In this document: in pieces, positions 1 through 4,952 of the stretch
How the letters are laid out: each line of letters opens with the position of its first letter
Position numbering within the stretch: the stretch's first letter is position 1
Source: Chloroflexota bacterium
GTDB lineage: Bacteria; Chloroflexota; Limnocylindria; Limnocylindrales; CSP1-4
DNA: 5,513 nucleotides
Direction of reading: 5' to 3'
Assembly (NCBI GenBank): GCA_004298915.1
Contig: SCTE01000106.1
Coordinates: forward strand, 1-5,513
Position numbers and translations under genes: made by a program
Notes under the pieces: generated by a model
Seen by the model: the letters and a program-made list of their open reading frames with translations, nothing else
Told to the model about the DNA's origin: nothing
Databases searched by the model: none

Positions 1-44
1 CGTCCAGCAGATCCAGCAGCTCGTGCTGCTGGATCTGCTGGACG
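1..44. repeat. Perfect 20-bp inverted repeat with 4-nt loop at window edge
   Basis: Bases 1-20 are the exact reverse complement of bases 25-44, separated by the loop TCGT at 21-24. It lies inside the ABC exporter reading frame, beginning at the conserved NDVQQIQQ segment. Beyond the loop the frame continues open but encodes HELLDLLD, which does not fit the family. A perfect 20-bp fold-back exactly at the end of the available sequence is typical of a palindromic contig end or chimeric read. A genuine cruciform or hairpin inside the gene is the alternative. Confidence 0.9.
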
Positions 45-403
45 TCGTTCGTGTTGCGGGTGATGAGGCTGGCGGGACCGAACCGGTTGACCTCGACCTG
101 GCTGAACGACTCGACCGACCGGAAGATCGCCGCGCGCAGGTCGCGCCCGAAGCCCATGGCGATGCGGGCACTGAAATAGACGCCGATGATCGAGGTGATC
201 CCGAGGATCCCGGTCACGGCGAGCATGAGCGCGCCGATCCGGATGATGTAGTCGGGGTCGCCCTTCGTGACTCCGTTGTTGATGATGTCCGCGAACAACT
301 CGGGCAGGTACAGGTTGGTCAGGGCCTGCGCGAGGAGCAGGACGAGGACGAGCGCGATCGGTCGTCGATAGGGCGCGAGGTAGGTCCGCAGGAGCGAGAT
401 CAT
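1..403 (-). CDS. ABC exporter, N-terminal transmembrane domain (3' end beyond window)
   Basis: Inner-membrane half-transporter of the multidrug/lipid ABC exporter type, expected to pump hydrophobic compounds outward using ATP. Only the first 134 residues lie in the window; the rest of the membrane domain and the ATPase domain would lie to the left. Visible are a short N-terminal segment (MISLLRTYLAPYRR), a first membrane helix at about residues 15-33, the periplasmic-side motif LPELFADIINNGV at about 33-45, a second helix at about 55-75, and the family-typical stretch SLITRNTNDVQQIQ at about 113-126. This matches the ABC_membrane fold of heterodimeric exporters such as TM287/288 and LmrCD. 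The ATG overlaps the stop of the MarR gene (ATGA), so translation is probably coupled; no strong Shine-Dalgarno is seen. The last eight residues (HELLDLLD) are charged where a hydrophobic helix is expected. They fall in a perfect fold-back repeat and may not be real. Confidence 0.9.
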   Translation of the reverse strand, partial: MISLLRTYLAPYRRPIALVLVLLLAQALTNLYLPELFADIINNGVTKGDPDYIIRIGALMLAVTGILGITSIIGVYFSARIAMGFGRDLRAAIFRSVESFSQVEVNRFGPASLITRNTNDVQQIQQHELLDLLD

Positions 404-879
404 CGGCCGGCCACCGAAGGCGCACCATGGTCCCCGACGGCCTGGAAGTGCGCCTCGCGAGCCCGGCGCAGGGCACGCGCGCCGAGCAGGAAGCCCTCGA
501 GTTCGTCGTCCGTCAGGTCCCCGAGGAGCATCTCGAGACGACCGCGACGCTCTGCGGCCACGCCGTCGATCAGTCGGCGGCCCGTCTCGGTGAGGACGAC
601 GCGGACGACCCGCCGGTCATCGGGATCGCTCTCGCGTTCCACGAGGCCGCGCTGTCGCATGCGGTCGACGATCCCGGTCGCGCTGGCCTGCGACACGTCG
701 AGGGCCTCGGCCAGCCCGCGCATGGTCGTTGGGCCGTCGCCCTCGAGGACGGTCAGCACGTTCAGGTGGATGAGGCTGAGCGGGCCCGATGCCCACTGCC
801 GCATGTAGCGCATCACGCCGGCGGGCGTGTGCGAGGTCAGCTCCTGGAGGAGTTCGGCGAGGGTGGCGGCACGGTCCAC
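400..879 (-). CDS. MarR-family transcriptional regulator
   Basis: Dimeric winged-helix repressor of 159 residues, close to the usual MarR length (about 140-160). The winged helix spans about residues 50-100: a helix with MRGLAEALDVS (53-63), the recognition helix SQASATGIVDRMRQRGL (63-79), and the wing with the hallmark acidic/arginine turn ERESDPDDRRVVRVVLTETG (81-100). The flanking N- and C-terminal helices would form the dimer interface. No cysteine is present, so cysteine-based redox sensing (OhrR type) is unlikely; a small-molecule ligand is more likely. The start is GTG at 879, preceded by AAAGGA at 891-896 with an 11-nt spacer. The gene overlaps the following ABC exporter by 4 nt, so the two form an operon in which MarR most likely represses itself and the transporter until a toxic substrate appears. 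A palindrome overlapping the candidate promoter just upstream supports autoregulation. The ligand cannot be deduced. Confidence 0.95.
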   Translation of the reverse strand: MDRAATLAELLQELTSHTPAGVMRYMRQWASGPLSLIHLNVLTVLEGDGPTTMRGLAEALDVSQASATGIVDRMRQRGLVERESDPDDRRVVRVVLTETGRRLIDGVAAERRGRLEMLLGDLTDDELEGFLLGARALRRAREAHFQAVGDHGAPSVAGR

Positions 880-898
880 GGCGATGGTTGTCCTTTAC

Positions 899-921
899 GT
901 CGCATTGATACTAAATGCGAC
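899..921 (-). promoter_or_regulatory. Probable MarR operator palindrome
   Basis: A perfect 8-bp inverted repeat, GTCGCATT at 899-906 and AATGCGAC at 914-921, is separated by 7 nt. Its total length of 23 bp suits a dimeric winged-helix regulator. It is AT-richer than its surroundings, lies 20-42 nt upstream of the MarR GTG start, and covers the candidate -10 box. Autoregulation through such a site is standard for MarR proteins; binding here is inferred from position and symmetry. Confidence 0.7.
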
Positions 922-935
922 ATGAAGCATATCGA
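908..935 (-). promoter_or_regulatory. Candidate sigma70-type promoter for marR-ABC operon
   Basis: Reading the minus strand, TCGATA (930-935) could be a -35 box and TAGTAT (908-913) a -10 box, with a 16-nt spacer. Each matches four of six consensus positions. A start site near 901 would give a leader of about 22 nt containing the AAAGGA ribosome-binding site. The -10 lies inside the palindrome, so a bound repressor would block RNA polymerase. Confidence 0.45.
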
Positions 936-961
936 CTCGGCGCTGGCGTGTCCAGCGTTGG

Positions 962-1750
962 TCAGGACATGCCGGTTGACGCCTGCCCCGGGCGATCGAA
1001 CGCGATCCCGCGGTCGCGCATCGAGACCCACGCGTCATGGCCGATGACCAGGTGGTCCAGGACGCTGATATCCAGGAGCCTGCCCCCTGCCAGGGCCTCG
1101 GCGGTCAGGTGGAGATCGTCCGGGGAGGGCGTCGGGTCGCCGGACGGGTGGTTGTGGACGAGGATGATGCCCGCCGCCGTGAGGCGCACCGCGTCACGGA
1201 ACAGCTCACCGACACGGACCACGGAGGCACTGAGGTTGCCCTGGTAGGCGGTGACCACGCGCTGCACGACATTCTTGGTGTTGAGGATCACCACCCGGAG
1301 CTCCTCCCGTTCGAGGCGCCCCATCTGGAGGACGAGTCGATCCGCGACGTCGGCTGGGGAACGGACGGCCCATCGCGCCGTCGGCCAGTCGGCCAGCAGG
1401 CGCCGCCCCAGCTCGAACGCGGCCTGGAGCTGGGCGGCCTTCGCCGCTCCGACGCCCGCGATCGCTTCCAGCTCGAGGCCGGACGCCCGGGCGATGCCGG
1501 TCAGTCCGTCGAACCGGGCGATCGCGTCCGCGGCCAGGTCGACCGCCGAGCGCCCGCGGGATCCGCTCCCCCACAGGAGCGCGATCAACTCGGCCGACGT
1601 GAGACCGGCCGCGCCACGAAGCTCGAGGCGTTCCCGGGGCCGCTCAGCCGCGGGCAGCTCGCGGATGGCTCGTCCGGACACCGGCCCGTGGCGCGCGACC
1701 GCGGCGGGTCCCATGGAGTCCGTGGTCTCGGTGGCGAATCCCTGCTGCAT
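962..1750 (-). CDS. radC: RadC family JAB1/MPN-domain protein
   Basis: RadC (UPF0758) protein, 262 residues from the chosen start. The N-terminal part holds the typical RELPAAERPRERL segment and a helix-hairpin-helix-like region (AIAGVGAAKAAQL, about residues 97-109). The C-terminal half is a JAMM metalloprotease-like domain with Glu182, the HNHPSGDP motif (His199, His201) and Ser209/Asp212, so the whole JAMM zinc-site signature is intact. The family was once tied to DNA repair, but that role was not upheld; its biochemical activity is unsettled, though a metal-dependent hydrolase acting near DNA is plausible. The ATG at 1750 is chosen because GGGAG lies about 5 nt upstream. An in-frame ATG at 1714 marks where family similarity begins, and one at 1831 has no good ribosome site. 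The gene stands alone, 188 nt after the CPBP gene and 82 nt before marR. Confidence 0.93.
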   Translation of the reverse strand: MQQGFATETTDSMGPAAVARHGPVSGRAIRELPAAERPRERLELRGAAGLTSAELIALLWGSGSRGRSAVDLAADAIARFDGLTGIARASGLELEAIAGVGAAKAAQLQAAFELGRRLLADWPTARWAVRSPADVADRLVLQMGRLEREELRVVILNTKNVVQRVVTAYQGNLSASVVRVGELFRDAVRLTAAGIILVHNHPSGDPTPSPDDLHLTAEALAGGRLLDISVLDHLVIGHDAWVSMRDRGIAFDRPGQASTGMS

Positions 1751-1755
1751 CGTCT

Positions 1756-1760
1756 CTCCC
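1756..1760 (-). promoter_or_regulatory. Ribosome-binding site deciding the radC start
   Basis: On the minus strand GGGAG, followed by AGACG, sits directly before the ATG at 1748-1750. It is one of the clearest Shine-Dalgarno sites in the window. No comparable site precedes the alternative ATGs at 1831 or 1714. Confidence 0.6.
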
Positions 1761-1922
1761 AAGCGTCGATCCACGGCGAGCAGGGCGTCCCCGAGCCCGA
1801 ACGACGGAAGCCCGCCGATTCCCCCCGCCATCCGGACCCGAGGACAGTGCGGAGCCTATCGGGGGACGCTCATCGGCCGGTCACCGGACCGTGCATCCGG
1901 GCTCTTTCGTCGACTGGGACAT

Positions 1923-1940
1923 CGGCGATCGCCGGCGATC
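1923..1940. repeat. Two nested palindromes at the CPBP gene stop
   Basis: CGGCGATCGCCG (1923-1934) and GATCGCCGGCGATC (1927-1940) are both perfect palindromes and share eight bases. The second runs into the stop codon of the CPBP protease gene (1939-1941). There is no T-run, so it is not a standard intrinsic terminator. It could slow or end transcription as a GC-rich hairpin, or serve as a protein-binding site; chance in GC-rich DNA is also possible. Confidence 0.5.
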
Positions 1941-3033
1941 AGGCGGTGAGGGCTCGCTCGGCGACGATCAGCAGGATCGCGTTGAACGTCGCGTGCAGGC
2001 CGATCGATGCCCACAGCGAGCCCCGCCGCTCGAAGACGTAGCCGAGCGCGAGCGCGACCGGGATCCGGGCCCCGGCAGCCACGATGGCCACGCCCAGCGC
2101 CGCTCCAAACGTCTCACCGCTCTGGTCGACGACGTGGATGAACGCGAAGAGCAGCGCCGCGCGGAGGATCGCGGTCCGCGCGTTGGTCATCCGCCGCCAG
2201 GCGGTCTGCGTGAATCCCCTGAAGAAGAGCTCCTCGTAGGCCGGCGCGATGAGGGCGCCGGCGACCAGGTTCATGGCCAGGCCCGTCGGGGTGCCGGTGG
2301 GTGGGAGCGGCGAGGCCGGCTCCTGGTTCACGATCGAGATCAGGACCGCGACGGCGATCGCCGTCAGCAGGACGACGGGGCCGGCAACCAGGGCGCCGGA
2401 GGCGAAATCGCGAAGTGCCTGCCGATCCGGGCGCCGGACGCCCATCTCGGCCCAGGTCAGCGCATCCGAGCCGACGACCATGATCCGCAGGATCAGGACG
2501 ACGACGACAGCCTGCAGGCCGATGCCGACCAGCGTCAGGGGCGGGCCCGAGACATCGACCTTGAGGAGCTGGAGGGGCGTCAGGACGACGACCGCACCGA
2601 GGTACCAGCCCACCACGACCGCGAGGAAGGTGAGGATCGGCGCCGGACCGGCGTAGGCAAGCCGCGCCGCGCGCCGCTCGATCGCCTGGGACCCGCCGAG
2701 GAGGATCAGGGCGACGAGCACGACGATCATGCCGAGCCCGAACAGGACGATGCCCGCCAGCGTGCGCCCGGAGAGGAGCCCCACGAAGGCCGCCCCTCCG
2801 CCGATCAGTGCCGCGATCCAGCCCCCGACGAACAGCCCCGGGGCCGACCGGTCGGCGATGGTGAAGCGGAACAGGCCCTGCGCGACGGGCGCCGGGCCGG
2901 TCCCTGTCGAGCCGTCGGTCGGCGGGTCGCTCACGGGCGGCTCGCCGTCAGCTGGCGGGTCGGTCGCGGGCGGCTCGCCGTCAGCTGGCTCGATCTCGCC
3001 TGGCTCGTTGGGTCCGGGCCTGGACCCGGTCAA
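1939..3033 (-). CDS. CPBP family intramembrane metalloprotease
   Basis: Polytopic membrane protein of 364 residues from the ABI/CPBP (CAAX protease and bacteriocin-processing, Rce1-like) family. The three family motifs are present: YEELFFRGF (Glu267, Glu268, Arg272), FAFIH (Phe296-His300) and HATFN (His347-Asn351), so the active site looks intact. About eight hydrophobic segments run from residue 66 to the C terminus, including 66-88, 92-112, 131-152, 165-187, 212-235, 253-265 and 307-332. The pre-motif segment WAEMGVRRP (194-202) is also typical. The first 50 residues are a hydrophilic Pro/Asp/Glu tail built on an 11-residue repeat. Bacterial members act in bacteriocin immunity, maturation or membrane-protein cleavage; the substrate here is unknown. 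The start is a TTG at 3033 overlapping the preceding zinc-ribbon gene's stop (TTGA), pointing to translational coupling. An in-frame GTG at residue 34 is an alternative start. Confidence 0.9.
   Translation of the reverse strand: MTGSRPGPNEPGEIEPADGEPPATDPPADGEPPVSDPPTDGSTGTGPAPVAQGLFRFTIADRSAPGLFVGGWIAALIGGGAAFVGLLSGRTLAGIVLFGLGMIVVLVALILLGGSQAIERRAARLAYAGPAPILTFLAVVVGWYLGAVVVLTPLQLLKVDVSGPPLTLVGIGLQAVVVVLILRIMVVGSDALTWAEMGVRRPDRQALRDFASGALVAGPVVLLTAIAVAVLISIVNQEPASPLPPTGTPTGLAMNLVAGALIAPAYEELFFRGFTQTAWRRMTNARTAILRAALLFAFIHVVDQSGETFGAALGVAIVAAGARIPVALALGYVFERRGSLWASIGLHATFNAILLIVAERALTA
2921..2986 (-). repeat. 33-bp in-frame tandem repeat in CPBP N-tail
   Basis: Two adjacent 33-bp units, 2921-2953 and 2954-2986, differ at two positions. 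They encode two copies of an 11-residue unit of the type PADGEPPATDP. A third, degenerate protein unit (PTDG) follows. The period keeps the reading frame, so gain or loss of units would change only the length of the N-terminal tail. Confidence 0.85.
3010..3027 (-). promoter_or_regulatory. Hairpin just after the CPBP TTG start
   Basis: In the mRNA, GGGTCC (from 3027) and GGACCC (to 3010) form a perfect 6-bp stem around a 6-nt loop. It begins four bases after the TTG start codon. A stem here could hinder initiation unless ribosomes arriving from the overlapping upstream gene open it, which would enforce coupling. This function is inferred from position only. Confidence 0.4.
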
Positions 3034-3710
3034 GATTCTGCGAGCGGATCGGTCGGACGAGATCGTCCCGGCCGCGATGATGCCGTTCGCGCGGAGGCGG
3101 TTCGGAGCGCGGCAGGACGACTCGCGGATCGGGCTTCGTCGGCATCATCGCCGGGTTCCAGGGCCTCGCGCACGGGCGCCGAGATGGTGACCTGTCCGGT
3201 GACGGCAGCGGGTCGCTCGAAATCCCGGCCACACCAGGCGCACAGCGACCAGTCGAGTCCAACGAGCTTCGAGCAGTTCGGGCAGACCCGGTTGAGTCGC
3301 GTCCGGCAGGTTGGACAGATGATCCATTCGTCGTGGACCGTCCGGTCACAGGTCGGGCAATGTCGAACGGCCTCGATCTCCGCCAGCATCGCCTCCTCGG
3401 CGAGGTTGCGTTCATAGACCTCGCCGATGCGCTCCTGCGGTCGCACGATCCGGTACGCGAAGACGGCCAGCGGGAAGAGCAATGGCGTGAAGACGATCAC
3501 GAAGGCGGCCGCAAGGTACGGCGCGATCGGGTTCTCGGATCGGAGCTGCATGTCCCGGAACGCCCAGTAGGCGGCGGCGAGCCACAGGACGACCCAGTAG
3601 ATCGCGACGATCTGGAAGCCGAACTTGATGACCGGGTTGTCGAAGATGGAGCCGATCGCACTGCCGATGGTTCCGAGGATCTCTTCCATCCGGTGGGCGT
3701 AAGCCTCCAT
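3030..3710 (-). CDS. Membrane-anchored double zinc ribbon protein
   Basis: Protein of 226 residues with two probable membrane helices (about 28-50 and 64-88) followed by a cytosolic-type double zinc ribbon. The cysteine pairs are CPTC (118/121), CPTC (132/135), CPNC (143/146) and CAWC (157/160), spaced as in the DZR/zinc-ribbon families; such modules bind structural zinc and usually mediate protein contacts. The remaining tail (about 167-226) is Ala/Ser/Arg-rich and probably disordered. The specific function is not recognisable. Its stop overlaps the start of the CPBP protease gene by 4 nt, so the two are very likely co-translated. Because zinc ribbons are also found fused to CPBP proteases in other proteins, it may be a partner or adaptor of the protease. 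The start is ATG 3710; an in-frame ATG at 3689 is also possible, and neither has a clear Shine-Dalgarno. Confidence 0.88.
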   Translation of the reverse strand: MEAYAHRMEEILGTIGSAIGSIFDNPVIKFGFQIVAIYWVVLWLAAAYWAFRDMQLRSENPIAPYLAAAFVIVFTPLLFPLAVFAYRIVRPQERIGEVYERNLAEEAMLAEIEAVRHCPTCDRTVHDEWIICPTCRTRLNRVCPNCSKLVGLDWSLCAWCGRDFERPAAVTGQVTISAPVREALEPGDDADEARSASRPAALRTASARTASSRPGRSRPTDPLAES

Positions 3711-3750
3711 GCGTACGGTGCGCCACTGTCGACGCCGTCAGGACCGGGGC

Positions 3751-3756
3751 AGTGTA
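3751..3756 (-). promoter_or_regulatory. Candidate -10 box for zinc ribbon-CPBP operon
   Basis: The minus strand carries TACACT preceded by TGC, a fair -10 element (matching TATAAT at four of six positions) with a partly extended form. A start site near 3744 would leave a leader of about 34 nt before the ATG at 3710. No convincing -35 is visible, so this is tentative. Confidence 0.35.
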
Positions 3757-3785
3757 GCAGCGTCCCCATGCTCGACCTGATCGTG

Positions 3786-3804
3786 AAACACGCCAGCCGG
3801 CGTG
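3786..3804 (-). terminator. Terminator-like hairpin after the zinc-ribbon/4-TM gene
   Basis: On the minus strand CACGCC (3804-3799), loop GGCT, and GGCGTG (3794-3789) form a perfect 6-bp stem with a 4-nt loop, followed directly by TTT (3788-3786). The T-run is short, so termination may be inefficient. It lies about 90 nt after the stop at 3893 and upstream of the candidate promoter of the next operon, where a terminator would be expected. Confidence 0.45.
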
Positions 3805-3842
3805 CCTGCCTCGGACGCGGCGCCCTGTCTTGGCGTGACGTC

Positions 3843-3874
3843 CACGGCCGGCGCGTGGCTGGCACGGCCGGCGC
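3843..3874. repeat. 12-bp direct repeat in intergenic region
   Basis: CACGGCCGGCGC occurs at 3843-3854 and again at 3863-3874, exactly 20 bp apart start to start. Each copy contains the palindrome GCCGGC. The spacing is about two helical turns, which would suit a regulator bound on one face of the DNA, but GC-rich composition makes chance plausible. Confidence 0.5.
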
Positions 3875-3892
3875 CAGGAGTCCCGCGAGGCG

Positions 3893-4864
3893 TCAGGCCG
3901 GCGGCGCTTTCACCGTCCTCGGGGCCGCTGCCAGGATCCCGCCGATGACGAGGACGAGGGCCGCGGCGATCCCCGCGATGGACCCGAACTCGGCTCCGAA
4001 GTCGCCGACGACGTAGGGCCAGAGCAGGCCGATGAAGAGCGACCCTCCGACCATGGGCAGCACGGCCGACCGGATCCAGTGCGGGACCGGACTCGGCAGG
4101 ATCGCCAGGACAACCGTGACCACGAGGATCGCGAGCACCGGCAGGTTCGCGATGCTCGACAGGCCCCAGCTGCTGGTGTAGTTCACGATGCCCGGTGCCC
4201 ACGGCAGCAGGAAGCTGATTGCGGCGATCCCACTGCCCAGCGTGACGAGCCACCCGACGAGCGTGCTCGGTGCATCGAATGGCAGATCGGCAAACAGGGA
4301 GGCCTGACCGGGCCTGGGCCCGGGCGACGCGGTCCCGGGATCGGGTGCGGCTGCCGCGGTCGGACCCGTGGCAACCGTCGTGCCCGTGGTAACCGTCGTG
4401 CCCGTGGCGACGGATGCGGCCGCACCACCGATGAGGGCTGCCGTCGATGACCCTGCGGCTGGGCCGGCCTGCGCGGCGATCCCGGATTCGGGGGTTCCCG
4501 CAAGCGGCATGGAGGCTCGGCTGCTGTCCGAAGGATCCGCGCCTCGTGGCGCGATTGGGCTCGACGGGACGGACCCGCCGCGCTCGGCGTCGGTTGACGG
4601 ATGCACGGCCGAGGGGCTCAGGTACGCGCCCGGCACCTTGTTTGGCGAGACGATGCCCCCCGACCCGAGCCCATCGGCCGCTTCGCGTTCATCGATCGTG
4701 GCGGTGGCGTCCGCGGCCGCGCTGGCGTCTCCGGTCGCGGTGGCGGCCGAGTCAACGCTGCCTGGACGGGGCTCGTCGACGAGGACGCCGCAGGAGCGGC
4801 AGGTCAGGCTGCCCGGGAGAACGGGTCGCCCGCACGACCAGCAGGGAACCGGGCCTGGTGTCAT
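3893..4864 (-). CDS. Zinc-ribbon protein with low-complexity linker and four membrane helices
   Basis: Protein of 323 residues with no recognised specific function. It has three parts. Residues 8-25 are a four-cysteine zinc ribbon (CWSC and CRSC; Cys8, 11, 22, 25). Residues about 30-195 are a low-complexity linker rich in Ala, Ser, Thr, Gly and Pro, with a short TTVATG-type repeat. Residues about 200-314 contain four hydrophobic segments (about 201-221, 239-257, 266-286, 295-314). Proteins that join an N-terminal zinc ribbon to a few C-terminal helices are common uncharacterised envelope proteins in high-GC bacteria. The ATG at 4864 is chosen because GGGGGA lies 6 nt upstream. The ATG at 4870 is too close to that site, and the ATG at 5026 would put a basic, unrelated stretch before the zinc ribbon and overlap the upstream gene. 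The gene lies 88 nt downstream of another membrane-protein gene. Confidence 0.82.
   Translation of the reverse strand: MTPGPVPCWSCGRPVLPGSLTCRSCGVLVDEPRPGSVDSAATATGDASAAADATATIDEREAADGLGSGGIVSPNKVPGAYLSPSAVHPSTDAERGGSVPSSPIAPRGADPSDSSRASMPLAGTPESGIAAQAGPAAGSSTAALIGGAAASVATGTTVTTGTTVATGPTAAAAPDPGTASPGPRPGQASLFADLPFDAPSTLVGWLVTLGSGIAAISFLLPWAPGIVNYTSSWGLSSIANLPVLAILVVTVVLAILPSPVPHWIRSAVLPMVGGSLFIGLLWPYVVGDFGAEFGSIAGIAAALVLVIGGILAAAPRTVKAPPA
4365..4412 (-). repeat. 18-bp in-frame tandem repeat in zinc-ribbon protein linker
   Basis: Units at 4365-4382 and 4383-4400 differ at one base (C or T), and a partial third unit runs to 4412. They encode the six-residue pattern TTVATG/TTVTTG in the disordered linker. 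The period preserves the frame, so copy-number change would alter linker length only. Confidence 0.8.
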
Positions 4865-4952
4865 CAGCATTCCCCCATCGCGCGGTTGCGTCGAGTCCGC
4901 GAGCATCAGGTTGCCAGATGCGGGGCCGGCAGGGAAGCCCACCACGCGGATT
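4865..4952 (-). promoter_or_regulatory. Intergenic leader with GGGGGA ribosome-binding site
   Basis: These 88 nt separate the partial membrane-protein gene from the zinc-ribbon gene. The only clear signal is GGGGGA at 4871-4876, six bases before the ATG at 4864, which sets that start. I see no strong promoter or terminator, so read-through from the upstream gene is possible. Confidence 0.5.

Noticed and set aside
23..808. Plus-strand open frame opposite the ABC exporter and marR
   Set aside because: The product is compositionally biased with no domain, while the minus strand holds recognisable ABC exporter and MarR proteins.
400..1886. Near-identical 17-mers at 400-416 and 1870-1886 considered as attachment or recombination sites
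   Set aside because: One mismatch, GC-rich content, one copy inside the marR/ABC junction, and no integrase or boundary genes nearby; chance is the simpler reading.
1751..1938. Promoter search upstream of radC
   Set aside because: GTGACC and TAGGCT-like boxes can be found on the minus strand, but their spacing (20 nt) and match are too poor to list as a promoter.
1037..2041. Plus-strand open frame opposite radC
   Set aside because: It is antisense to an intact RadC with all JAMM residues and has no recognisable motif of its own.
1891..3417. Long plus-strand open frame (508 codons) opposite the CPBP and zinc-ribbon genes
   Set aside because: Its product is a low-complexity Arg/Asp/Gln-rich chain without domains. 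It lies antisense to two genes with clear motifs and is explained by GC-rich codon bias keeping the opposite frame open.
3738..4253. Minus-strand open frame offset from the zinc-ribbon/4-TM gene
   Set aside because: It overlaps the membrane domain in another frame and reads as a His/Arg/Gly-rich shadow without hydrophobic segments.
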